This document shows, in pieces, positions 26,620 to 35,813 of a stretch of DNA of 64,000 nucleotides. Numbering within the stretch: position 1 is the stretch's first letter; each line of letters opens with the position of its first letter. The notes below the pieces were generated by a model, which had not been told where the DNA came from, did not search any database, and worked only from the letters and a program-made list of their open reading frames with translations. Made by a program: the position numbers and the translations under genes. Source of the DNA: Bacillus sp. sid0103 (GTDB lineage Bacteria > Bacillota > Bacilli > Bacillales_B > DSM-18226); assembly GCF_019219025.1 (NCBI RefSeq), contig NZ_JAHUWN010000006.1, positions 1-64,000 of the forward strand. The letters are read 5' to 3'.

Positions 26620-26983
26620 TTGTAAACCTCCTATTTTTTTTTATATTAATCAACCTGTAAATACAGAGCTGCTAATATCAATCTACTAATACTAGAAATC
26701 TTCATGTGATTTCATCTTTCACACTGAACTTGTTTAGTGAAAAAGATATCCAATGAAAAAATGACGTAATTTTCATTGGATGTGTATTTTTCATCATTAA
26801 AAAATTATTAGATTTTTTCCAATTTTCTCAATTCAAATACTAAATTATGACTAATAAATTGACAACAAAATATTTTTTTAAAAAAGTAACTTTGAACACG
26901 TAATCCGCCCATTAAAGGTGGAATTCATTATAAAATTCAAACCATTATTATTGCCAAAGTGCCTTTTTGTTCACTCTTTTCGA
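26620..26983. other. AT-rich intergenic promoter region
   Basis: About 360 bases upstream of the divergent Ig-domain gene, with no coding frame. The hairpin near 26730-26790 (AATGAAAA..TTTTCATT) is imperfect. Promoters are expected but not assigned. Confidence 0.35.
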
Positions 26984-27023
26984 CCGATTCATACATACAT
27001 TTATTTAAAATTCGGTCTTTATT
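26984..27023 (+). repeat. Direct repeat, copy 1
   Basis: CCGATTCATACATA followed 14 bases later by ATTCGGTCTTTATT. A second copy of the same arrangement is at 27130-27170. Confidence 0.5.
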
Positions 27024-27129
27024 ATTCAAATAGGAACTTTGATCATTTGATATGCACAAATAAGTGCAATCTTTAATAAAATTTATGCTAGTATTATTGC
27101 TCTATCGGCTTTTAATCTAATCTTTTAGG

Positions 27130-27170
27130 CCGATTCATACATAGATTGTTTAATAATTCAGTCTTTACTG
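27130..27170 (+). repeat. Direct repeat, copy 2
   Basis: CCGATTCATACATA followed by ATTCAGTCTTTACT, about 146 bases after copy 1. It overlaps the apparent start of the truncated Fe-S protein, so it may mark a deletion or duplication junction. Confidence 0.5.
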
Positions 27171-28069
27171 AAGCAACTTCGGTTTTTTATGAGAGAAGAA
27201 CCTTCTGTAAAACGCTCTGTTTCCTTGGCGGCTTGGCCGGAAACTATTCTAGGTCTGGCGCGGTTAAATTAAGTGCCACCCCTGATATTTGCAAAACCTG
27301 TAAAGTGCAATCCTGTTACAGAGGGACCGAGAAGGTAGAAGGCTGTCCAATGTTTCAATTTCCACGGACCATGGATTCCAGTGCGGAATGTAATCTTTGT
27401 GCAAACTGTGTGAAAAACTGTCCAAACAACTCTATTAAAATTTCGACCAGAATTCCGTCAAAAGAGCTATGGGGGTTAAAAAATCCAAAGCTTGAGCATG
27501 CTTCTCTAGCCGCCGTTATCATGGGGATTGTGTTTGTACAGAACATTACGATGCTTGAACCATGGAAGGATATTCTAAATGCGATCGGAACTGTTACTGG
27601 AACGGCAAATTATACCGTTAACTTTACTGTTGCTTTTATTATTGCAATGGCAATACCCATTCTATTATTGTTAGGAACTGCAAAGATTGCCTCATACTTC
27701 GGAATGGAAGGTACTGTGAAAAAGAACTTTACCCGATTTGGCTATGCGATTATTCCATTAGATCTAGCCGGCCACTTAGGCCATAACCTTTTCCATATCA
27801 TCACCGAAGGAAAGGCGATTTGGTTTAATTCGATTGGTTTATTCGGAGTAGAATCCAATCCGGAAAGCTTGAGCCTTGCTTCTACACCAACGGTTCAATT
27901 GATTCAGTATAGTATTATCTTAATTGGCTGGATTGGTACCACTTATGTGGTGTACAGAATGGGCAAAAAGTCAAGCTTTAAGGCAGTTTTGCCTTATTAT
28001 CTGCTCATGGTTGCATTAGCGATCATCAATATTTATTTATTCTCATTACCTATGAGTCACAGAGTCTAG
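27146..28069 (+). CDS. 4Fe-4S membrane protein, probably N-terminally truncated
   Basis: 307 residues from a TTG inside a repeat with no RBS. The opening RRTFCKTLCFLGGLAGNYSR looks like the middle of a NapH/CcoG-type polyferredoxin, where several N-terminal membrane helices are expected. A Cys-rich part (CKTCKVQSC, then CNLCANCVKNCP at about 90-101) holds at least one complete CxxCxxCxxxCP cluster. Four or five membrane segments follow, with HLGHNLFHI suggesting haem or metal ligands. It is the left edge of the copper region. I think it is a remnant of a longer gene, but the frame is open to the end. Confidence 0.6.
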   Translation: MFNNSVFTEATSVFYERRTFCKTLCFLGGLAGNYSRSGAVKLSATPDICKTCKVQSCYRGTEKVEGCPMFQFPRTMDSSAECNLCANCVKNCPNNSIKISTRIPSKELWGLKNPKLEHASLAAVIMGIVFVQNITMLEPWKDILNAIGTVTGTANYTVNFTVAFIIAMAIPILLLLGTAKIASYFGMEGTVKKNFTRFGYAIIPLDLAGHLGHNLFHIITEGKAIWFNSIGLFGVESNPESLSLASTPTVQLIQYSIILIGWIGTTYVVYRMGKKSSFKAVLPYYLLMVALAIINIYLFSLPMSHRV

Positions 28070-28081
28070 TGATATCATAAT

Positions 28082-28130
28082 AAAAACATTTTGAGAGGAG
28101 CCTTTAAAAGGTTCCTCTCAAAATGTTTTT
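28082..28130. terminator. Strong hairpin terminator
   Basis: AAAAACATTTTGAGAGGA (28082-28099) pairs perfectly with TCCTCTCAAAATGTTTTT (28113-28130). Flanking A and T runs make it bidirectional. Confidence 0.85.
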
Positions 28131-28280
28131 ATTATGTATGAGGCTTATGGAAAGAGCTCTGATTATACTCAACATTTTTTAGGTTGTGACGAAATAATGA
28201 ACAATGAAGGATTTAGTGAAAATAAATATGATATTACATTGGCTCAGCCCAATTAAAAAAATTTTTCTAAATTCCTTCAC

Positions 28281-28297
28281 ATACAGTAGGGGGGTAT
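28281..28297. promoter_or_regulatory. CsoR-type operator 1
   Basis: ATACAGTAGGGGGGTAT, a GC-core pseudo-palindrome of the kind bound by CsoR, overlaps the likely csoR promoter (TATAGTATAATATAAA). It matches the copA-upstream site in 14 of 17 positions on opposite strands. Confidence 0.7.
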
Positions 28298-28325
28298 AGT
28301 ATAATATAAATGTGGAGGCGATATA

Positions 28326-28646
28326 ATGGATCAAAACATAAATCATGAATGTCACCTACCAGAAGGAAGAAAAAGCCATCATTCTGATAAGGTCAAGAAA
28401 AATTTGATTACTCGTTTAAATCGAATTGAAGGTCAAATTCGTGGAATTAAAGGATTAATCGAAAAAGACACTTACTGTGATGATGTCATTAACCAAATTG
28501 CAGCTACACAGTCTGCATTGAACAGTGTGGCTAAGATCCTTCTGGAAGGGCATTTGAAAACATGTGTATTGGAACGAATTAATGAGGGAGATACAGAAGT
28601 ATTAGATGAAGTGCTTTTAACAATAGAAAGATTATTGAAAAAATAA
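28326..28646 (+). CDS. csoR: Copper-sensing repressor CsoR
   Basis: 106 residues of the DUF156 all-helical family. The Cu(I) ligands are visible as Cys in DTYCDDV and the His/Cys pair in EGHLKTCV. NRIEGQIRGIKGLIEKD is the typical first helix pair. RBS TGGAGG. It lies directly before copZ and copA, each unit having a CsoR-type box, so copper-released repression is expected. The His-rich N-terminal tail (HECHLPEGRKSHH) is an extra that might also bind metal. Confidence 0.92.
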   Translation: MDQNINHECHLPEGRKSHHSDKVKKNLITRLNRIEGQIRGIKGLIEKDTYCDDVINQIAATQSALNSVAKILLEGHLKTCVLERINEGDTEVLDEVLLTIERLLKK

Positions 28647-28661
28647 AAGGAGTGTTTATAA

Positions 28662-28868
28662 ATGGAAAAAGTAACATTAAAGGTAAATGGAATGTCTTGT
28701 GGTCATTGTGTGAATGCTGTTGAAGGCAGTGTAGGTAAATTAGAAGGTGTGAAATCCGTAAAAGTTCATTTAAAAGAAGGAAATGTAGATGTAGAATTTA
28801 ATCCATCAGAAGTTTCATTAGGTACAATCAAAGAAACAATTGATGACCAAGGTTACGATGTTGAATAA
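28662..28868 (+). CDS. copZ: Copper chaperone CopZ
   Basis: 68 residues forming a single HMA ferredoxin-like fold with the metal site GMSCGHC near residues 10-16 and the closing IDDQGYDVE. RBS AAAAGGAGTG. It passes Cu(I) to CopA in the cytosol. It is 15 bases after csoR, so they form one transcript ending at the hairpin that follows. Confidence 0.93.
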   Translation: MEKVTLKVNGMSCGHCVNAVEGSVGKLEGVKSVKVHLKEGNVDVEFNPSEVSLGTIKETIDDQGYDVE

Positions 28869-28874
28869 AATGAA

Positions 28875-28908
28875 AAAGATAACGTGCTTTTAAAAGCACG
28901 TTATCTTT
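28875..28908. terminator. Palindromic hairpin between copZ and copA
   Basis: A 34-base perfect palindrome (AAAGATAACGTGCTTTTA then its complement). The T-run is short, so it may act as a terminator or attenuator. It separates csoR-copZ from copA. Confidence 0.6.
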
Positions 28909-28919
28909 AACAAAAAAAT

Positions 28920-28936
28920 ATACCCCCCACCAGTAT
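28920..28936. promoter_or_regulatory. CsoR-type operator 2 (upstream of copA)
   Basis: ATACCCCCCACCAGTAT is the reverse-strand relative of the csoR-upstream box. It lies 16 bases before the copA start, over or near its RBS. Confidence 0.65.
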
Positions 28937-28951
28937 AAGAGGTGATTTTAT

Positions 28952-31366
28952 ATGAGTAATGAAGTAAAAGAAACAAATTTTCAAATTACAGGAATGACCT
29001 GTGCTGCATGTGCAACAAGAATTGAAAAAGGGCTCAAAAAAATGGAGGGCGTAAAAGAAGCGAATGTTAATTTAGCGCTTGAAAAGTCCACCATCAAATA
29101 TGATCCTGAAGTGGTATCAGATCAGGATTTTCAAAAGAAAATTCAGGATTTAGGCTATGATGTTGTAAAGGAAAAAAAAGAATTCTATATTACAGGAATG
29201 ACCTGTGCGGCTTGTGCGACAAGAATTGAAAAGGGATTAAATATACTGGAAGGTGTCGATAAAGCCACAGTTAACTTAGCATTAGAAAGTGCAACAGTAG
29301 AATTTAACCCTTCCTTAATTGGTCCACAAGATATTATTAAAGGAGTAGAGAAATTAGGATATGGGGCTATTCCAAAGGAAGAGAAAGAAGAAAATGTTGA
29401 TCATCGACTTAAAGCAATAAAGAATCAGCAAGGTAAGTTTATATTTTCTTTAATCCTTTCCGTGCCGTTATTATGGGCCATGGTTAGTCACTTTTCCTTT
29501 ATGTCGTTTATTTATTTACCAGATATGCTAATGAATCCATGGGTACAACTTGCACTTGCTACTCCTATCCAATTTATTATTGGTAAGCAGTTTTATGTCG
29601 GGGCTTACAAAGCATTGCGAAATATAAGTGCGAACATGGATGTACTAGTGGCATTAGGTACATCTGCTGCTTACTTTTATAGTTTATATATGACCATTAA
29701 ATCCATTGGTTCGCATGGACATATGGTTGGACTGTATTATGAAACGAGTGCAATCCTGATTACCTTAATCATTTTAGGTAAACTTTTTGAAGCTAAAGCA
29801 AAAGGTCGCTCATCAGAAGCCATTAAAAAGTTAATGGGACTTCAAGCAAAGACTGCTATTGTGGTTCGAGAAGGTATTGAAAAAGAAGTGCCTCTCGAAG
29901 AAGTAGTGGTAGGTGACATTGTTTACGTCAAACCAGGTGAAAAAGTACCAGTGGATGGTGAAATTATTGAAGGACGTTCAGCAATAGATGAATCCATGTT
30001 AACAGGTGAAAGTGTCCCCGTTGATAAAACAGTGGGTGATTTAGTTATTGGAGCAACCATCAACAAAAATGGTTTCTTAAAAATTAAAGCGACAAAAGTT
30101 GGAAAAGAAACAGCATTAGCACAGATCATCAAAGTGGTTGAAGAAGCGCAGGGTTCTAAGGCTCCTATTCAGCGACTAGCTGATAAAATTTCAGGCGTAT
30201 TTGTTCCGATTGTTGTGGGTATCGCAATTGTGACGTTTTTGATTTGGTTTATCTGGATAAGTCCAGGAGACTTTGCAGCAGCTCTAGAAAAATTAATTGC
30301 TGTATTAGTTATTGCCTGCCCTTGTGCACTAGGCCTTGCTACACCAACGTCTATTATGGCTGGCTCAGGAAGAGCAGCTGAATTCGGTATTCTTTTTAAA
30401 GGCGGGGAACACCTTGAAACAACACATCACATCGATACAGTGATCTTAGATAAAACGGGAACAGTCACAAAAGGAACTCCACAATTAACCGATGTTATTT
30501 TACACGAAAATATAGAGGAAGCAGAGGTTTTATCTCTTATAGGTTCTGCTGAAAATCAATCGGAACATCCATTAGCACAAGCTATTGTTCAAGGAATAAA
30601 AGAGAAAAATATTACTTTTAAAGAGGTTCAAGAATTTGAAGCTATTCCTGGTTATGGGGTAAGTGCTGTTGTAGAGAATAAAAGGATTCTAATAGGAACT
30701 AGAAGGCTTATGACAAAGGAAAATATCGATATTACAAACGCAATATCAACTATGGAAACCGTTGAAGATAACGGAAAAACGGCAATGTTAGTTTCCATAG
30801 ATGGAAATTACATTGGTATTGTAGCAGTAGCAGACACTATCAAAGAAACATCAAAAGAAGCCATTCGCCGTTTATTAGATTTGAATATTAAAGTTGTTAT
30901 GATTACTGGTGACAATAAGAGGACTGCTGAGACTATTGGTAAAGAGGTTGGGATTGACCATGTAATTGCTGAGGTCCTTCCAGAGGGAAAAGCAGAGGAA
31001 GTAAAGAAACTTCAAAAAGAAGGAAGAAAAGTGGCAATGGTGGGTGATGGAATTAATGACGCCCCAGCTTTGGCTGTCGCTGATAGTGGTATGGCTTTAG
31101 GAACTGGTACGGATGTTGCAATGGAGGCTGCTGATATTACATTAATAAGTGGTGATTTAAATACTATCGCAGATGCCATCATTATGAGCAAGAAAACCAT
31201 TCGAAATATAAAGCAAAATCTATTTTGGGCTTTTGCTTACAATGTTATTGGAATTCCTATTGCAGCAATCGGCTTTTTGGCTCCTTGGCTTGCAGGGGCA
31301 GCTATGGCTTTTAGTTCAGTATCAGTTGTGTTGAATGCCTTGCGTCTCCAACGGGTTAAGCTATAG
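28952..31366 (+). CDS. copA: Cu(I)-exporting P1B-type ATPase CopA
   Basis: 804 residues, full length. Two N-terminal HMA domains each carry GMTCAAC (Cys17/20 and Cys85/88). Eight membrane helices follow, with the transport motif Cys456-Pro-Cys458 in [11 protein letters not shown]. The phosphorylated Asp500 lies in DKTGT, SEHPLA is the nucleotide-binding HP motif, and [11 protein letters not shown] the hinge. This is the P1B-1 copper class. It sits in the plasma membrane and exports cytosolic Cu(I). It has its own CsoR-type site. Confidence 0.95.
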   Translation: MSNEVKETNFQITGMTCAACATRIEKGLKKMEGVKEANVNLALEKSTIKYDPEVVSDQDFQKKIQDLGYDVVKEKKEFYITGMTCAACATRIEKGLNILEGVDKATVNLALESATVEFNPSLIGPQDIIKGVEKLGYGAIPKEEKEENVDHRLKAIKNQQGKFIFSLILSVPLLWAMVSHFSFMSFIYLPDMLMNPWVQLALATPIQFIIGKQFYVGAYKALRNISANMDVLVALGTSAAYFYSLYMTIKSIGSHGHMVGLYYETSAILITLIILGKLFEAKAKGRSSEAIKKLMGLQAKTAIVVREGIEKEVPLEEVVVGDIVYVKPGEKVPVDGEIIEGRSAIDESMLTGESVPVDKTVGDLVIGATINKNGFLKIKATKVGKETALAQIIKVVEEAQGSKAPIQRLADKISGVFVPIVVGIAIVTFLIWFIWISPGDFAAALEKLIAVLVIACPCALGLATPTSIMAGSGRAAEFGILFKGGEHLETTHHIDTVILDKTGTVTKGTPQLTDVILHENIEEAEVLSLIGSAENQSEHPLAQAIVQGIKEKNITFKEVQEFEAIPGYGVSAVVENKRILIGTRRLMTKENIDITNAISTMETVEDNGKTAMLVSIDGNYIGIVAVADTIKETSKEAIRRLLDLNIKVVMITGDNKRTAETIGKEVGIDHVIAEVLPEGKAEEVKKLQKEGRKVAMVGDGINDAPALAVADSGMALGTGTDVAMEAADITLISGDLNTIADAIIMSKKTIRNIKQNLFWAFAYNVIGIPIAAIGFLAPWLAGAAMAFSSVSVVLNALRLQRVKL

Positions 31367-31404
31367 GCTTTATGACAATTACAACAGGGGAGAAATAAAA
31401 TAAT

Positions 31405-32040
31405 ATGGTGAATGATGATAAAAAAATAAAGATCGCCATTAATGGAGGAATTGGGTTTGGTGCAAAACTCAACTCGAAACAACTTTTTACCATCATTAAA
31501 TATATGGACGAAAATGAGGAGCTTGAACAAACCACATTTCAACAAATCTATTTAGAAATTCCAGAACATAAAAAAGCAGAAATCATAGAAGAATTCCATA
31601 GTGTTGGATTAGAATGTTATCCTGTGGGAAACTTCGTAAAGAGCTTGAGGACCTGTAATTTTTGCAAAGGGGAAGAAGAGGAAGGGATGCCAGTGGCGAA
31701 AGAATTAAATCGCCGAATGGCTGGTAAATCTGTCCCCTTCACCCTAAAGGTTTCTTATACAGGATGCCCTATTGGTTGCGGAGAGCCGATGTTAAGCGAC
31801 ATTGGAGTTATGAAAATTGGAGAACATTATAACTTATATGTTGGAGGGAAAGCAAAAGGAAAAGATGCAGAAGTTGGCTCCTTACTATTGGAGAATCTAA
31901 CACCAGAAGAGTTGTACCATGCCGTAGAAAAGATAATTGCTTTATTTTCACAATTGGGAAAGAAAAGGGAGACATTCTATAAATTTTTGAAACGGATAGA
32001 CACAAATCAATTGATTAGTATGTATATCTCCTTGAAGTAA
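31405..32040 (+). CDS. Nitrite/sulfite reductase-like siroheme/Fe-S domain protein
   Basis: 211 residues. RTCNFCKGEEEEGMPVAKEL with later SYTGCPIGCGEPMLSDIGV gives a four-cysteine set like the Fe4S4-siroheme site of sulfite/nitrite reductases. The protein is far shorter than a full reductase, and similar stand-alone proteins occur in Firmicutes. The start ATG follows GGGGAGAAA. It is 38 bases after copA in the same direction and may be co-transcribed. Activity is uncertain. Confidence 0.7.
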   Translation: MVNDDKKIKIAINGGIGFGAKLNSKQLFTIIKYMDENEELEQTTFQQIYLEIPEHKKAEIIEEFHSVGLECYPVGNFVKSLRTCNFCKGEEEEGMPVAKELNRRMAGKSVPFTLKVSYTGCPIGCGEPMLSDIGVMKIGEHYNLYVGGKAKGKDAEVGSLLLENLTPEELYHAVEKIIALFSQLGKKRETFYKFLKRIDTNQLISMYISLK

Positions 32041-32075
32041 AGCAATTTCCTTTAATAGGACTTAATTGAGTATAG

Positions 32076-32219
32076 ATGAATAATCAATACGAGACCTCGG
32101 ATTCCTTGATTAAACAGGCTGATATGGCTATGTATCACGCAAAGAATCTAGGAAAAAACAATTATCAAGTTTATTATCCTTACAATGAGCTAATCCGAAA
32201 AGAAGGTGTTAAGCAATAA
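32076..32219 (+). pseudogene. GGDEF (diguanylate cyclase) domain, C-terminal fragment
   Basis: 48 codons reading SDSLIKQADMAMYHAKNLGK followed by NNYQVYYP, the last helix and strand of a GGDEF domain. The catalytic GGDEF loop and any sensory part are absent. A remnant, with no RBS. Confidence 0.7.
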
Positions 32220-32240
32220 CACTGACTTTTAGTTAAAAAT

Positions 32241-32270
32241 AATAGCTTGGCCTCCGTGGGCCAAGCTATT
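32241..32270. terminator. Hairpin terminator between convergent genes
   Basis: AATAGCTTGGCC (32241-32252) pairs with GGCCAAGCTATT (32259-32270), followed by TTACTTTTTT. It lies between plus-strand and minus-strand units. Confidence 0.8.
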
Positions 32271-32292
32271 TTACTTTTTTATTATTTCTCTC

Positions 32293-32828
32293 TTATTTTA
32301 AGTTTAGATCCGCTTCAGCTATAGCGATGGATAAATCACCAAGTGGTTGACTCAATATTTCTCCATGTCCAACAGCAAGTATGGATGGACTATAGCTCTT
32401 TATTTTTCGAGCGCTTTCTAGTGCAATCTCCTTATTCCACGTTCCCTTGGCAGGGAATGGAAACGATGGTCTAATTTGACCAGCCACCGTCAGACCTCCT
32501 TCCGTTTGAAAAGCATCTCCTGCTATCAACGCGTTATTACGAGTGTCTATAAATGACATGGAACCTGGTTGTCCTGGTGTAAATAACGCTAGTAGGGAAC
32601 CAATACGTTCACCATCTTGAAGCAAAATGTCAGCTTTAATGTTATTCTTTTATGGAATATTCCACGAATTGGGGTTTTTGGTTCGTCTGCATATAATGAT
32701 AAATCTCCACTCATTAATGGCGCTTCTCGCCTAGAAATATAAACTGCACTTTGAGGTATTAATTGTTTAATTGCGTCTGATCCTCCATTATGATCATGAT
32801 TTGCTTCACTAACACGCATATTCCCCAT
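32293..32828 (-). pseudogene. MBL-fold metallo-hydrolase, frameshifted and N-terminally truncated
   Basis: On the minus strand one frame gives SEANHDHNGGSDAIKQLIPQ to PKTPIRGIFHK. After about 32648-32651 (TTTT on the plus strand) another frame continues NIKADILLQDGERIGSLLAL and ALIAGDAFQTEGGLTVAGQI. One extra A in the minus-strand run would join them. The zinc-site start (HxHxDH) is only partly present as NHDHNGG, so the N-terminus is also lost. Confidence 0.7.
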
Positions 32829-32852
32829 TTTTACTGGTGCTTTTTTGTATTT

Positions 32853-33458
32853 TTATTTTGCTGAAAGTTCACTTTCAGTTACCCATTTATGATTTGTCAC
32901 TTTTTCTCCAGTTGTAGAAGTGTAATCAACGATATACACAGTTGTTTGTTGGGCTGAATCGATTACAGCAGTTGCACCCTTCATTCCTTCCATGTGGTAT
33001 GCCTCTACGACCACTTCATCACCTGGTTTATAAGGTTTGTCACTTGCATCTTTAATCTCTTCATGAATAATCCATTTATGATTTGTCACTTTTTCTCCAC
33101 CAGTTGTCGGAGTATACGAAATTGTGTATACAGTAGTCTCGTAGGCTTCTACAATGGTTGCTTCAGCACCTTTCATGCCTTCCATGTGGTCAGAATTAAT
33201 AATAGCATGGCTTCCAACCTTAAATTTTGGATTTTCTGCTACTTTTAAACCTTCTGGTACATCACCAGAACTGGAATGATTCATGCTACCATGATCCATG
33301 CCTTCCATACCTTCTTGGTTATTGCCTGAATTATTTTCTTGCTCTGTCATTTTCTCACCGTGATTCATATTTGAATGTTCATTGTTATCATTAGAACATG
33401 CTGCTAAAAATAAGGCAGTAATCACGGTCAGAATAAATAGGATCGTGCGTTTTTTCAC
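32853..33458 (-). CDS. YdhK-like lipoprotein with two DUF1541 domains
   Basis: 201 residues from GTG 33458, just after AGGGAGGT; a longer frame to 33500 has no RBS. The signal ends LFLAAC (Cys21). A Met/His/Asp-rich linker (GMEGMDHGSMNHSS) follows, then two homologous halves of about 55 residues, each with HMEGMKGA..TVY and EKVTNHKW. Such proteins accompany copper genes; the Met/His linker suggests metal binding outside the membrane (inference). Confidence 0.82.
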   Translation of the reverse strand: MKKRTILFILTVITALFLAACSNDNNEHSNMNHGEKMTEQENNSGNNQEGMEGMDHGSMNHSSSGDVPEGLKVAENPKFKVGSHAIINSDHMEGMKGAEATIVEAYETTVYTISYTPTTGGEKVTNHKWIIHEEIKDASDKPYKPGDEVVVEAYHMEGMKGATAVIDSAQQTTVYIVDYTSTTGEKVTNHKWVTESELSAK

Positions 33459-33582
33459 TATATTTACCTCCCTAATCTTAGTTACCCAATTATAGTACAA
33501 TAAGAATGTGCAGAATTTATGCAGAACGCATTAAAAACTCTTTAAGCATAGTCCAGCTTCTCTAAAAATTATTTTTCCTAAT

Positions 33583-33622
33583 AAAAGACAAAGGATGTCA
33601 CCTTGGACATCCTTTGTCTTTT
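33583..33622. terminator. Bidirectional terminator between lipoprotein genes
   Basis: AAAAGACAAAGGATGTC (33583-33599) pairs perfectly with GACATCCTTTGTCTTTT (33606-33622). It ends the two-component/propeller transcript coming from the right. Confidence 0.85.
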
Positions 33623-33626
33623 ATTA

Positions 33627-34553
33627 TTATTGAATTTTCCCGTTCTTTATTAACTCTTTCCAGGAACCACCTTTATCTTTGGTTTGATAGATGTCTTTTT
33701 TATAAGTAATCACTGTAATTTCGTCTCTGTTTTTAGGGTTAGAAGCAATAAACATAATTGGGTTTTTAGAATTAATTTCATCTGGTATGGAAAGCTTAGT
33801 CGCATTTTGGGTGGTTAGGTCCTGTTTGTAAAGTGAAGGGTTATCTCCATCCGTGGTAAAATAAAGCATCGAATCTTCTTCAAATTCTAAAGTGGTAATT
33901 GGAGCAGCTTTAGAAACGATCTTAAATTGGTCTCCATTATTGTCTGAAAAATACAAGCCTTTATCTGTTGAGATTCCAATCATATTTTTCTTAGTAGGAT
34001 GGGTTGCAATATTACCAATAGATTCTGCTGAAAATCCTTGCATTTTACTTTGTTCCCACGTCTTTCCTCCATCTTCAGAGTTATATAATCCAGTGTCTAA
34101 TTTTGAATTTGGAGTTTCATTAATGGCATAAATCATATGGCTATTAAATCCTGCGGCCAAATAATGAAAATCTGTTTCGCCGTAAAAGGTAAGTTTCTTG
34201 AATGATTTTCCCTCATCAGTGCTTTTAATTAAACCAAGAGGGTTTTTTAAATCGGAACCTGGCTCAGGATGGCCACTGGAATAGAAACCTGTATCTACTG
34301 CCTGGAATCCCATATAATCATGCTTGTTCCTCGTGATTTCATACCATTTATTATCAGAATAACGTACCAATCCATCATGGGTAGCAAAATACAGTTCATT
34401 CTTGTTTTCTGCATATCCTAAACCATGGGTATGCTCAATTTTCACGTCTTTTACTTCTTCAAAAGTTTTTGTATTTTGTGTCTCTTTACCCGTACAAGCA
34501 GCCAGAATAACACTGGTTAAGGTAAGCGAGACAATCCATTTAAAATTCTTCAC
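33627..34553 (-). CDS. F510_1955-type BNR-repeat beta-propeller lipoprotein
   Basis: 308 residues from GTG 34553 behind GGAGG. A lipoprotein signal ends VILAAC (Cys20). The rest is BNR-like: IKSTDEGKSFKKL, YNSEDGGKTWEQ, YFSDNNGDQFK and YQTKDKGGSWKEL, giving a sialidase-like propeller. HTHGLGYAENKNELYFATHD near the start is typical. No sialidase catalytic set is evident, so the glycosylhydrolase name is by family only. It is in one transcript with the TVP38 remnant and the two-component genes. Confidence 0.8.
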   Translation of the reverse strand: MKNFKWIVSLTLTSVILAACTGKETQNTKTFEEVKDVKIEHTHGLGYAENKNELYFATHDGLVRYSDNKWYEITRNKHDYMGFQAVDTGFYSSGHPEPGSDLKNPLGLIKSTDEGKSFKKLTFYGETDFHYLAAGFNSHMIYAINETPNSKLDTGLYNSEDGGKTWEQSKMQGFSAESIGNIATHPTKKNMIGISTDKGLYFSDNNGDQFKIVSKAAPITTLEFEEDSMLYFTTDGDNPSLYKQDLTTQNATKLSIPDEINSKNPIMFIASNPKNRDEITVITYKKDIYQTKDKGGSWKELIKNGKIQ

Positions 34554-34573
34554 GCTGTTTCCTCCGAAATGTT

Positions 34574-35129
34574 TTATTCAAATTTTTTTCTTCTTATTTG
34601 AATGAGATAAATGAAAAGAATAAAGAGTGCAATTATTGCTAATATCCACTTTACATCATTTGATGATTCCAATACTCGATTAACAGAGTAGGCTTCAATT
34701 AAGAGTGCAGGAAGCTTCCCAAAGGAACTTGCAAAAATAAAAGTGATAATACTTGTTTTACTGTTGGATGCTGCTAGATTAATCATCCCAGAAGGAATAA
34801 AGGGAAGAATTCTTAACACTAAAATAATGTAAAAAGTATCACAGCCTTGTGTTTTTTGAAGTCTTAATAACCATTTATTTTTGTTTAATATTGTGGGATT
34901 TAAAGTTTTAATCCCTTTTCGATATAACCAAAAGCTAAATGATGCACCAACACACTCGCCGATGTAAGAGATGATTAAACCAGTATTAAAGCCAAAAAAA
35001 GTGATATTGGCAGCATAATAAAAAAACTGGGTACCATACCTGTAACACTTATTGCAATGTTAATGATGATACTGACAATCATGGCAAAGGGCCCACTGGA
35101 TATTAATAAATTTTCAAAACTTCAGTCAT
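34574..35129 (-). pseudogene. TVP38/TMEM64 (DedA-like) membrane protein, two frameshifts
   Basis: The start ATG 35129 overlaps the response-regulator stop (ATGA) and reads MTEVLK. A missing A in the run at 35111-35114 shifts to NLLISSGPFAMIVSIIINIA and MVPSFF. A missing T at 35020-35026 (A-run on plus) shifts to YYAANITFFGFNTGLIISYI, then continues to the end with VLRILPFIPSGMINLAA, a family hallmark. Both breaks are in homopolymers and could be sequencing errors; if so the gene is an intact five-helix protein coupled to the two-component system. Confidence 0.75.
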
Positions 35130-35812
35130 TGCTCACTCTCAGAACTCCATTTGTATCCGACTCCCCAAACGGTTTTCAGGTGCTCGTCAACTGTGAAACC
35201 AACATGACGAAGTTTTTCCCTAATATTTCGGATATGAGAATCAATTGTTCTGTCCTCAACATCCGACTTATAATTCCATATAGTTGTTAATAAATGGTCT
35301 CTAGTAAAAACCTTATTATGGTTACTAATAAAAAGAGCTAATAAGGAATATTCCTTCGGTGTTAATGAAATATTTTGTTTTTCAAATGTGAATTCATAGG
35401 CTTTTTCGTTCAAAACTAATCCTTTAAAATTCAAATTTTCATCCTTATGACTTTTTGTCCTTCGCATGACAGCTTCCATTCTTGCTAATAGCTCTTTTTC
35501 ATTAAACGGCTTGGTAACATAATCGTCCGCGCCCATTTTTAATCCCTTTATAACTTCATCTTTGTCATCACGTGCCGTAAGCATGATAACGGGGACATCT
35601 GATGTTTCACGAATTTTTTCGCACGTTTTCCACCCATCCATGTCAGGCATCATAATGTCCAAGATAACAAGATCTGCACTTTCATTCCCCAAATACTTAA
35701 TGGCATCTATGCCTGTTTGTTTCTTAATACACTTATAACCGTGAGGGGCGATATATAATTCTAATAGGTCAAGCATTCTTTTTTCGTCATCAACAAGTAA
35801 AACGGTTTTCAT
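35126..35812 (-). CDS. OmpR-family response regulator
   Basis: 228 residues. The receiver has acidic DD at 8-9, the phospho-acceptor Asp52 in ILDIMMPDMDG, Thr in MLTARDD and Lys in VTKPFNEKEL. The C-terminal winged helix contains LTPKEYSLLALF and VEDRTIDSHIRNIREKL. It starts one base after the kinase stop. A copper or envelope-stress stimulus is suggested by context (copper genes on both sides), not by sequence. Confidence 0.93.
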   Translation of the reverse strand: MKTVLLVDDEKRMLDLLELYIAPHGYKCIKKQTGIDAIKYLGNESADLVILDIMMPDMDGWKTCEKIRETSDVPVIMLTARDDKDEVIKGLKMGADDYVTKPFNEKELLARMEAVMRRTKSHKDENLNFKGLVLNEKAYEFTFEKQNISLTPKEYSLLALFISNHNKVFTRDHLLTTIWNYKSDVEDRTIDSHIRNIREKLRHVGFTVDEHLKTVWGVGYKWSSESEQ

Positions 35813-35813
35813 C

